Translations under genes and position numbers: made by a program
Notes under the pieces: model-generated
What the model saw: only the letters and a program-made list of their open reading frames with translations
What the model was told of the DNA's origin: nothing
Database searches by the model: none
NCBI GenBank assembly: GCA_017893485.1
Contig: CM030366.1
Coordinates: 53,338,568 to 53,402,567 of the forward strand
Direction: 5' to 3'
Source: Hemerocallis citrina
Taxonomy: Eukaryota > Streptophyta > Magnoliopsida > Asparagales > Asphodelaceae
DNA length: 64,000 nt
In this document: positions 54,789-64,000 of the stretch, one piece after another
How the letters are laid out: each line of letters begins with the position of its first letter
Numbering within the stretch: position 1 is the first letter of the stretch

Positions 54789-55282
54789 GTAAAATCCATT
54801 ACCCTAAGAAACACCAAGCAATACGCACACTGAGGTAGTAAGAATCACCCCAAACAACAATACAATACAATTATACTCTAACTTTAAGCAAGCTAGAAGA
54901 TTAGAGTAACAAGCGAATTTCACCAATGGAAACATAGGAAAAATAGTCAATCTACTCATTAAACATTATAGATATTAACAACACAACACCAACACGATTA
55001 ACAACACAACACCAACACGATCAAACACGATCCAAGAGTAAGAATAATTATCATTCTAAGACCATTCTAATGCCTTACTATGATGAAAACATACATTCAA
55101 TCAAAATAGCAACTTAGTCATCCAACATATACTTGGTGTTGCGAAAATCACCAAAAATCACAAACTTAATGAAAATCAAAGTGCTTAGGATTTTTGGAAA
55201 GATCATTAAGTCTACTCTAACTTCTTAGTTTAAAACTTTTTCAAAATACTTCATTTTGAAGGCGCAAATGGCCAAAAACTGT
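54346..55282. other. Unassigned sequence
   Basis: No similarity to other parts of the window. The first 400 bases are GC-richer. A 34-base C run lies at 54753-54786, and a 23-bp direct duplication (AACAACACAACACCAACACG) at about 54976-55021. No convincing coding frame. Confidence 0.5.
54753..54786. repeat. Poly-C tract, 34 bases
   Basis: Uninterrupted C run followed by GGG. Length is likely unreliable. Confidence 0.95.
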
Positions 55283-56108
55283 GAATACTCATGACGCACA
55301 TGGGACATCCTATGAATACTCTCACGCGCCAATCCAATGGCCCTCATACTCAATATTTATCTCTTACTTTCATCACATCTTCACTATGTGTCTAATTCTT
55401 AGTCTAATTGAATCATGAATAAAACAAATCCCTTAGAGTTTAGCACTCCCACTATACCGGTCTTATTCATTTATTTCACATGACCCAAACCTTGGTCTTT
55501 TCATTTCAAATATCATTTCCATATTTCTTTTATTGCCGGTATAAGGCTTAGCTACACCCTAGTTCTCAATTTCAACTCACAATTACAACATCGAGCTTTT
55601 CATGCTCATAAAGTCTTTTCATGATTAATGACAATTTACATTTCATAATTATAGTATTCATGTATCCATATCCTTCAAACTCATCATATTCAATATTTCA
55701 ATTCCATACACAATCTCATGCGGAAAAAAAAATCAACTAGTCATATTCAATAGTTCATTCATTCCACCAATCTCTTATTCTTATTTTCAATTCGTACAAA
55801 AAATCACAATTTATAATTTCAATTAGTTACACAAATCACAATTTCAAATTTCTCATTATTAATTCTTATTTTAAAAACTCATTTATTTTTCCTTTATCTC
55901 AAAAGACAATTTTAATTAAAAACAAGTCATTTCTTGCAAAATAGCCTCAACTTCTCAATTACACTTTACCAAAAGTTATAAAAATTTCTCTTATGAAGTC
56001 CAAATAATTTCAGTAATTTTTCCATATTTTTCTTGAATTTTAATTTATTTTAAAAACTCAAAAACTCTTAATTTCTCCAAAAAACTTTCGAAACCAGAGC
56101 CCACACTC

Positions 56109-56163
56109 GGATTCGAACCCACAACTAGCGGCCCAACGGACAGCGCCCAAGACCACTGCGCCA
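56109..56163 (-). other. tRNA-like module in Tekay-B 3' LTR (downstream)
   Basis: TGGCGCAGTGG (56163-56153, minus) and GGTTCGAATCC (56119-56109, minus) are perfect A- and B-box matches. Confidence 0.6.
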
Positions 56164-56259
56164 AGCCACCGAGGCGATATGATAGGGGTTTATTATCCCT
56201 ATGTATTGGCTTTCGGTGTTTGGGGTTTTTAACAAAAAAAAATGAAAAGCTTCTTCTCA

Positions 56260-56339
56260 GTATCGAACTCGAGACCAGCGACTAAGCCCCTGCTACTGTA
56301 GCGACTGAAAACCTTCCGACCAACTGGTCTAAGCGCCAG
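56260..56339 (-). other. tRNA-like module in Tekay-B 3' LTR (upstream)
   Basis: TGGCGCTTAGACCAGTTGG (minus) and GAGTTCGATAC. The B box is weaker. Matches module 1 of L4. Confidence 0.5.
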
Positions 56340-57817
56340 ATTGTTTTGAAACGGATTTAATTATTTTTGAACTAGTTCTCTGTTCATATCTATATTTCAT
56401 GATTCTCAAAAACAATTTTGTTTCTTTTTTCTTTTATTTTGAAAGCAAAATTTTTCAGATTATAATATGCATAAATCTACAGTAAACACGTATTTTATAA
56501 ATATTATTCGCTTTATAAAACATGTATTTTAGTCCTAATTTGTGTTCCATGTCCATAATTTCGACATTGAGAACAATAATACATTTCTTCATAATTTAGA
56601 GTTAGAATTCCACAACTACTATGTTCTTTTGTTCTCTTTCTTATTCACATCTTACTACATTTTTAGAACACAAAAATCTCATCTTTCTACAAAAAAAATA
56701 AAAAAAATCTATTTTTGGCAATTAACTACACATGATGCATTCAATCACTTTTTTTTTTTTACCATAACGGGTCATGTAGCACAACTATATGGAGATTTCC
56801 AATACATTAATCAACAATTATTCATTAGCAATCAATCCATCAATTATTCTCTAAATTACCACTCTACTTTTAATTAAACAAGCATGGTTCCAATTTTTAA
56901 CTAGTTGATTCATAATAATTTCATTAAAATCATTCCTAGCATGGTATCTAATTATAGAAGTAATGAGAAACACCCACCTCTTTGGAGAAAAAATGAAATG
57001 AAAGCCCCTAGAGTCTCCTAAAATGCAAAAGAGTAGCCTTCTCCTCCTAAATTGTGTTGCAAAAAGCTCTCCTTCTTGTTCCTTGGTGCAACCCGATGCT
57101 TCACTTGTGCTTGGGGATGGGGCCGGCCTCCTTTGGTTGGGACACATACACACTAATGCACACTCAATCTTTTACTCCCTAATATATTACTCACCTATAT
57201 AGTTTCTTCCTTTCAATTATTTTTTTCTTAGTGTTGTATACATGAAGGTAGGGGGTATTTATACTAGTTCTAGGATAGTTTGGAGGGCTAGGATTTCATT
57301 CGATGGTTGTAGATGGATGGCTAGGATAAGATGGGAAGTTGTAGCAACCACCCATAAGCAAATAACCACCCATGCCCACACACCCACTCTCCCACTCTTC
57401 TCTTATGCAATCCGGCCTCCAAGGGTGTGCAAAGCACACTACGTGCATGCACGTGCCCTTCTAGTACCCCCCATTTAAAGTTTGTACAAATTTAATCAAT
57501 CAATTGTTCATCAATTGTGTCTACATGAAAAGTTGTGAAAATTTAAAAGATTGATTAAGTTTGTGGGCTTCAAAATAGTGGGCTTAGGCTTATGGCCTAA
57601 TTAATAAAAATATTTAATTATTAGAGTGAGCTCAAAATAAGAAAATAATGTTTAGGCTTTATAAAATTGGCTTTTTAGAAAGATAAAGAGAAAGAAAGAA
57701 ATAATTGTTCATGTTACAAAAGGAAATTTTATAAAATAAATATGCATACGAAATTTGCACGTGCACAACACGTGAAAATCAACATTTCTTTTTTAAATGA
57801 AAATTTAGGGCGTTACA

Positions 57818-57830
57818 ACACTCCCTCCTT
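57818..57830 (-). promoter_or_regulatory. Tekay-B polypurine tract
   Basis: AAGGAGGGAGTGT on the minus strand next to the LTR start. Confidence 0.8.
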
Positions 57831-57905
57831 AGAATAGTTCCATCCCCGGAACTACAATTAAAGAGTGAGTAAACAAAACACAAGAAGAAGGAAAAAAAAT
57901 ACAAA

Positions 57906-59516
57906 TCAAATAAATAGCTCAGGATGATCCTTCATCATCCTCTCCTCAGATTCCCAAGTAGCCTCCTCGACCAACTGGTTTCTCCAGACTACCTTGACCA
58001 TCGGTATCGTCTTATTCCTCAAGACTTTCTCCTGACGATCAACAATCTCAACTGGAAGCTCAATGTAACTCATATCCAACTGCAAACCCTCTTGTACTTC
58101 AAGCAAATGATAACTTGGATCTGGAATGTAACCTCTCAGCATAGACACATGAAAGACATTGTGCACCTGAGACAACTCTTCCGGTAACTCAAGCCGGTAA
58201 GCAGTTTTTCCGATCCTTTTCAATATCTTATATGGACCTATGAAACTTGGGGCTAACTTTCCACCCTTGCCGAATCGGAGCACGCCTTTGTTGGGCAATA
58301 CCATCAGAAAGACAAAGTCACCAACCTCAAACTCAAGGTTCCTCCTCCGGTTGTCTGCATAGCTTTTCTGCCTACTCTGAGCAACCACCATCCTCTTCCT
58401 GATCAGATCAATCTTTTCAGAGGTCTGCTGTACAATCTCAGGTCCAAACATCTGACGCTCCCCAACTTCGAACCAACAGACAGGCGTCCTGCACTTCCTG
58501 CCATACAGAGCTTCGTACGGCTCCATCCCAATACTAATCTGAAAACTGTTGTTGTAGGCAAACTCTACCAAAGCTAACTGCCTCTCCCAACTTCCTCCAA
58601 AGTCTAGTACACAGCACCGAAGCATGTCCTCAAGAATACGGTTGACTCTCTCAGTCTACCCATCGGTCTGAGGATGAAAAGCAGTGCTGAAATCCGTCTT
58701 GGTACCTAAAGCCGTCTGAAGACTCCTCCAGAAATGCGAAGTAAACCGCGCAGACACAATGGTTAATGGAACACCATGAAGCCTGACGATCTCACTAACA
58801 TACATCTCAACCAACTTGTCCATCGAAACAGTGAGTTTCATTACCAAGAAATGGGCGGATTTGGTTAGTCGATCGACTATGACCCAAATTGCATCATTGC
58901 CTTTTGGACTCTTAGGCAAACTGTGATGAAATCCATACTGATGTTATCCCACTTCCATTCTGGAATAGGTAACGGTTGCAATAGACCTCCGGGTTTCTAA
59001 TTTTCGGCTTTGACTTGTTCAAATCTCACACCTTGACACAAATTCTGCCACACTCCGCTTCAAAAACGACCACCAGAAATGTTGTTTAATGTCCTTGTAC
59101 ATCTTGGTACTCCCAGGATGCACTGACAAAAGAGTAGCATGTGCCTCCTGAAGAATACTTTCTTTCAAGTTTGACTGATCCGGAACACAAAGCCTCTCTC
59201 CAAACCACAGCACTTCATCCCTGATCTGAAATCCGGGCAACTTGCCAGCACCAACCTGCTCCTTCATCCTCTGAATCTCTACATCTTCCTTCTGACTTGC
59301 GATAATCCTTTCATTCAGCCTTGGTTGAAGCCTCAACTGAGCGAAAGATGATCTCAAGTCTTGCAAAACTACTTCAGTACCAGCCCGATCCAACTCCTCT
59401 GCCAGCTGCCTCTGAGTTGTAATCAAACCCGCCAGACTGCTCTTGCAGGCTAAGTGCATCAGCAACAACATTAGCCTTTCCAGGATGATACTTAATCTCT
59501 GGACGAATATCCTCAA
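57906..59516 (-). pseudogene. pol: Tekay-B integrase and chromodomain
   Basis: Frames 59516-59019 (RNase H end, HATLLSVHPGSTKMYKDIKQ zinc finger), 58919-58656 ([23 protein letters not shown]) and 58625-57906 (VGDFVFLMVLPNKG, VHNVFHVSMLRGYIPDP, chromodomain RNKTIPMVKVVWRN). The second catalytic Asp context is shortened (IVSARF versus IVSDRDARF in Tekay-A), i.e. an internal deletion of the DRD. TAG at 58658-58656 replaces the CAG of Tekay-A. Confidence 0.9.
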
Positions 59517-60830
59517 GTACCACCAGCCATCTCCTTTGCCTCAGGTTCAGATCCTTCTGCTGATAGATGTACTTCAAGCTTTTATGGTCTGTATACATGT
59601 TCAGCTTCTCACCATACACATAATGTCTCCATTGCTTTAAGACGAAGATAATCGCAGCCAACTCTAGATCATGAGTCGGATAATTCTTCTCATGCGGTCT
59701 TAGTTGCCTAGACCCATAAGCGATTACTTTTCATTCTTGCATTAAGATACAACCAAGCCCACGATGCGAAGCATCACTGTAAACATCATACTCAACACCT
59801 GCTCTAGGCAAAGCCAAAATGGGTGCAGTAGTTAGCCTCTCTTTCAATTCCTAAAAGCATGCCTCACACTGTTCGGTCCACTTGAAGTTCACATTCTTCT
59901 TGGTCAAACTAGTGAGCGGTTCGGCTAACTAAGCATAGCCCTGGATGAATCTCCTGTAGTAGCCCATCAATCTAAGGAAACTCCTGATTTCCTTCACTGT
60001 AGTAGGCCTTGCCCAATTTCTCACTGCCTCTATTTTCTGAGGATCAGTTGCCACTTCCTCCTTAGAAAGGATGTGACCTAGGAATGCCACTTCAGATTTC
60101 CAGAAATCGCACTTGGATAACTTGGCATTCAACCCCTGCTCTTGAAGCTTCCTTAAAACTGCTGCCAGATGCTCCGTGTGCTCCTCCTCCGACTTGGAGT
60201 ACACAAGAATATCTTCGATAAACACCACGACGAAAGAATCAATGAACGGCCTTAAAACTCTGTTCATCATGTCCATGAAGATTGCAGGTGCATTCGTCAC
60301 TCCAAATGGCATAACTAAGAATTCGTAATGCCCGTGTCAAGTTCTGAATGCAGTCTTATGCACGTCTTCAGCTTTTACTCGAACTTGATGATATCCTGAT
60401 CGAAGATCTATTTTGGAGAAAATAGCTGCTCCTTGTAGACGATCGAACAAGTCATCAGTTCGTGGAATCGGATATTTATTTTGAACAATGACCTTATTCA
60501 GCTCTCGGTAATCGATGTACATCGTCAACGAACCATCCTTCTTCTTTACCAAAAGCACCGGCGCTTCCCAAGGTGACGCACTCGGTTGAATAAAGCCTTT
60601 CTCCAACAGTTCCTCAATCTGCCGTTTGATATCATCCTGCTCCACTGGAGCCATCCTGTACGGTGTCTTAGCAATAGCTGCACTCCTGGCTGAATAGTGA
60701 TGTTGAACTCTACATCACGATGCGGGGGTAACCCAGGAAAATCTTCCAAGAACACAGTCGGATAATCCCGAACCACAGGAATTTGCTGCACCTCTACAGG
60801 AATATCCCTCTTGCAGATAGCTACCACCAA
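59374..60830 (-). pseudogene. pol: Tekay-B reverse transcriptase and RNase H
   Basis: Frames 60830-60546, 60654-60337, 60312-59929 and 59661-59374. Motifs: [35 protein letters not shown] and catalytic FIEDILVYS, where the first Asp of xxDD is glutamate. TGA at 60339-60337 replaces an arginine CGA. RNase H lacks an open frame over its first third (59929-59661). Confidence 0.9.
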
Positions 60831-60833
60831 ACC

Positions 60834-61207
60834 AGATCATCTCTTCTTCCCTTGGAAAGTGACTTCAGGTCCACCTGGAGCCTTCACTGTTACTGTCTTG
60901 GTCTTGCACTCGATGTTCGCATTGTACACTGACATCCAATCAATGCCAATGACAACATCGACTCCCAAGACATTTAGCTCGATCAGATCAATCCTGAAAA
61001 TTCTATCTCCAATCACGATCTCGCAATCAGCATAGTACCGATCAGTGGTTAGAGTCTCCCCTGACGGAGTAGCTACTGCTAAAACCTTGCATGGAAATAT
61101 CTTCGGTTTGACCTCCATAACTTTAGCAAACTTAGGTGATACAAAAGTGTGAGAGAACCCAATATCGAACAAAACAACAGCTTTCTTTCCATTCAAATAA
61201 AGTTCTC
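60834..61207 (-). pseudogene. pol: Tekay-B aspartic protease
   Basis: ELYLNGKKAVVLFDIGFSHT: the DTG triad reads DIG, so it is inactive. It ends [20 protein letters not shown] then a stop. It lies directly after the putative intron acceptor. Confidence 0.85.
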
Positions 61208-61306
61208 CTGTTACATAACACACACTCGTTACATAACAGTGTACTAATCAACAGGAAAAGAGATAACAGAAAAGGAAAGAACACTCCTACACTCCCCTAC
61301 TTGTAC
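61208..61306 (-). other. Putative 99-bp GT-AG intron between gag and protease (Tekay-B)
   Basis: Minus strand ACTG|GTACAAG...TTATGTAACAG|GA. Same position and phase as in Tekay-A, 99 bases (3n), in-frame TAG after TSRGV. The interior is U-rich and diverged from the Tekay-A intron except the last 35 bases. Confidence 0.6.
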
Positions 61307-62311
61307 CAGTAATGACGTGATCCACCTCATCAGCGTCAGCTTCAGTCAAGACAAATACTCGTCCCTGCTGGTACAACTTCTTCCCAGTCAACTGAGTTGG
61401 TCCATTATGGACGACATCCTGCAGCTTGGGGCAATAAGACTTGTAGTGTTCTGTCTCCCCACAGTTGAAACAAGTCACCGGAGGTCTCACCCAAGTATTC
61501 CCTGGGTCTTCCTGCCACCTGAACAACGTTCGCACCCGTAGGCTTGAACCTTTGAGCCGGTGGCTGTCCCCTGACATTGCAGCAACTGCGGGCCTCTTCC
61601 CCACATTCTAGTTGTTCCTCCGATTCTGAACAGCGTGGAACTGCTCCATGTCCACCTCCATGGCTGCTGCTTGTTTGACCAGCTTGTCAAACCTTCTGAT
61701 ACCGAGGGGTATCATTCTGGATCTCAGACTTGGCCTCAAACCATGCTCGAACTTTCGAGCCTTCTTCGCCTCGTCCATCACCAATTCGGGAGCAAACCTT
61801 GAGAGCTGATTGAACCTTGTCTCATACTTTCTAACCAACATGCCACCCTGCTGCAGCGCCAGAAACTCCATGGCCTTCTTCTCCTGGACGTCTGAGGGAA
61901 AATAGTGATTGCGAAATTCCTTCAAGAATTCCTCCCATCCAAGAACCAAGTCTCCCATCGTCCTCTTCATCGACTGTCACCATACAACCGTATCCTTCTC
62001 GAATTGCAGTGCAGCCAGCTTCACCTTGCTGCCCTCCGGAGTTTCCAAGACTTCGAAGATAGTTTCTGTCGGATCTAATTGTCAGCCGTGTCAGGGTCTG
62101 ACTTCCCCTCAAACACCGGTGGTTTCATCCGTTTAAATGATTCCACGAGTTTGATTGCTTCGAGTACTGGATTCGCAGGCACGCTTCCCTGATTCTGATT
62201 CATGGCAACGGCATTGAGTGTCTGATAGACCCTCGCTAGCTCCGTTTCCAAGTCCAAACCTTCACCATTTCGAGCTCGTCTTCCAGCTATATTCTGATGC
62301 AAAAGATCCAT
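61307..62311 (-). pseudogene. gag: Tekay-B Gag
   Basis: ATG 62311 (MDLLHQN). Homologous to Tekay-A gag throughout. A small deletion near 62075 shifts the frame, TGG to TGA near 61979 and TGG to TAG near 61611 add stops. The zinc knuckle CFNCGETEHYKSYC keeps all three Cys and the His, unlike Tekay-A. Confidence 0.88.
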
Positions 62312-62433
62312 TAAATTCGAAGTATAAACATGAATTTCAAATCAACTTTTCCATTTCATTGAATTTCAAACTTCATACATTCGAATTTAAAATATTTCTG
62401 ACATCAAATGGAAGCAGTAGAAGATACAACACT

Positions 62434-62839
62434 CTAACTCCTACGGTTTCTCTTGGCTTCACGAAGCTCTTCCCGTAGTTCCTCGACTTCCTCCTTCAGT
62501 ACATCGGTCATATTTTTGCTCTTCTCGAGTTCCCAAACATGATGACTGAGAACTGCAATATCATTCTTGCGCTCCACCAACTGAGTCTCTAGTAGCCCAA
62601 CTCTTTCTCGTAGAGTCTCTACCCGCCTCTGAAGAGACACAATAAGATTTCCCGAAACTGGTTCTTCCTCGTCAGAAGAATCATCAGATGAATCCGGAGG
62701 TGGAGTGATCTCGGGACTCAAGCCATTCCTCTTCCACTTCTTTGGGATCTTCCTCGTCTGAATCAGCTTGCCCGGGGTAGTAATCTTTCTCAATGATGTG
62801 CCAATTGTCATCTCCGGCTGGGTCGAAGTGGTCCGCCAT
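62434..62839 (-). pseudogene. Tekay-B pre-gag ORF1
   Basis: ATG 62839 (MADHFDPAGDD). Acidic first half with a single YYPGQADSDEE unit, then a coiled coil (VSLQRRVETLRERVGLLETQ) and a basic end KRNRRS at 62434. One frameshift near 62715 separates the halves. The region holding the Tekay-A TGA is open here (DEEEPVSGN). Conserved architecture and sequence argue it was a real protein. Confidence 0.65.
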
Positions 62840-62980
62840 CTTAAAGAAAGAGGAGAAGAAGCATAAATCATAGAGCGACACAAATGTAAGTGACTTACAT
62901 TTAAATCTCTAGACTCAACACACGCTCTAATGTCCACTTCTAGGGTGTCATTCCTTATAAATTTGTACAACTTGGAAGCG

Positions 62981-62993
62981 TGCTCTGATACCA
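62981..62993 (-). promoter_or_regulatory. Tekay-B primer binding site
   Basis: TGGTATCAGAGCA on the minus strand, three bases after the LTR end GGGTGTTACA. Confidence 0.85.
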
Positions 62994-62996
62994 CTC

Positions 62997-64000
62997 TGTA
63001 ACACCCCGAATTCCAAAATACAACCGAATTCGAAGTTCCACAGGATCTTTACACTTCTTTCGTACAATTTTACAAGGAAATTGAAACATTTCTTACATCA
63101 GAGTTATATTATACCTTTACATTATTACAGTGGAAGCAATTTTACAGTAATTACATGAAACAATATTTAAATCAATCTTTGAGCAGCATGTATACTTCAA
63201 TTTGTCAAGCATCTTTACTCTGCATGTAAAATTGTGGGCATGTTAGTTCATTCAACTGACAAAATATTATACACGGCCATCCTCTCTATGCCGAAAACAG
63301 TATAACGATTCTCAATACTTAGCAAACCACAAACTTGTTCACAAACAAAGCTAAAGGGACTATCCTATTGATATCGTGTTGTGAATATGCACTTAGCCCT
63401 TAATGCAATTATTTCTGTTTATATGATACTAATGCGCACTTGTTCATAGTCTATGCAGCCCATACTACATAAGTCCGAGGGCAAGTCCTTAACCGTTCTT
63501 CATCTGGTAGGGTTCAATCCCTCGTCATGACTTAATCTACTACTGTAACTACGGTAAGTATCCTAGATGTTTAATGACCTACGAACTCATGTCTAGGCGC
63601 CCTGGAGGGAATCCCAATGCACTGTCACATGATTTATCATGCAGGCATCCTGTGGTAATTCAGCTCCTACCATAGACAAGACACCACCCGCAGTCACTAA
63701 ACACCCCACGAGCGTTGTCACAGGAACGGTACTCTGGAGCAATATCCACGTCTTACTCATGACGCATCATGGGACATCCTGTGAATACTCTCACATCGTC
63801 AATCCAATGGCCCTTATACTCAATGTTTTTCTCTTACTTTCATCACATCTTCACTATGTGTCTAATTCTTAGTCCAATTGAATCAGGAATAAAATCACTC
63901 CCTTAGAGTTTAGCACTCCCACTATATCGGTCTTATTCATTTATTTCACATGACCCAAACCTTGGTCTTTTCATTTTGAAATATCATTTCCACATTTCTT
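62997..64000 (-). mobile_element. Tekay-B copy, 5' LTR, partial at window end
   Basis: Minus strand ends GGAATTCGGGGTGTTACA at 62997. It contains the U5-side portion matching L4 26218 back to about 25200. Confidence 0.9.

Larger units (their letters stand above)
55283..57817 (-). mobile_element. Tekay-B copy, 3' LTR, missing its distal end
   Basis: On the minus strand starts TGTAACGCCCTAAA at 57817 and follows solo LTR L4 until ATGACGC near 55290, equivalent to L4 25455. The last roughly 760 bp expected of the LTR are absent. TATA at 57263-57256. Compared with the 5' LTR where they overlap, about 14 differences in 235 bases. Confidence 0.85.

Noticed and set aside
57242..57478. 78-aa plus-strand frame near the LTR TATA box
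   Set aside because: It is antisense to the Tekay-B LTR and has an equivalent in other LTRs only as noncoding sequence.

Overview
The window looks like intergenic heterochromatin of a plant nuclear genome, probably a eudicot. It is AT-rich and almost entirely transposable elements: Ty3/Gypsy chromoviruses, a Sirevirus-type Ty1/Copia element, MITEs, a hAT derivative, small non-autonomous LTR elements and a fossil plant pararetrovirus. I see no intact host gene; the only candidate is a pair of short exon-like segments near 7 kb.

Layout, 1-20 kb. A minus-strand LTR of a Tekay-like family (1-2543) abuts a decayed endogenous caulimovirid (2544 to about 5400). A Stowaway MITE (5612-6051), a Tourist-like MITE (6223-6890) and a hAT-type element (7122-8296, 8-bp TSD) follow. 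A decayed minus-strand chromovirus (8602-18649) has its 3' LTR split by a 4.6-kb solo LTR (8823-13448, TSD ATACT). A Copia LTR (18650-19341) truncates the chromovirus's other LTR. Two small non-autonomous LTR elements lie head to head around a palindromic hinge near 20.1 kb.

Layout, 21-38 kb. An old LTR starting at 20997 received two insertions. One is a solo LTR (22759-26218, TSD ATAAT). The other is a young full-length Tekay element, here called Tekay-A (26778-37785, TSD ATAGA, two 2895-bp LTRs differing at roughly 25 positions by hand count). Tekay-A carries a pre-gag ORF, gag, a putative 90-bp GT-AG intron, then pol ending in a chromodomain.

Layout, 38-64 kb. Another LTR (38064-38340 and 52637-54345) is split by a minus-strand Sirevirus present as LTR-internal-LTR-internal, with the second copy broken at 52636. 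After about 0.9 kb of unassigned sequence comes an older minus-strand Tekay-B copy (about 55283-64000), running off the window.

The most interesting signals are four. (1) A putative short intron between gag and protease sits at the same position and phase in both Tekay copies; each is a multiple of three (90 and 99 bp) and holds an in-frame stop, suggesting splicing sets the Gag:Gag-Pol ratio. (2) An acidic plus coiled-coil ORF upstream of gag is conserved in both copies. (3) A palindrome, CAGTCGACTG, is repeated dozens of times in the Sirevirus and again in the LTRs of the unrelated Tekay-A. (4) The other Tekay-type LTRs carry tRNA-like modules with A-box and B-box matches. All computations were by eye; identities and counts are approximate.
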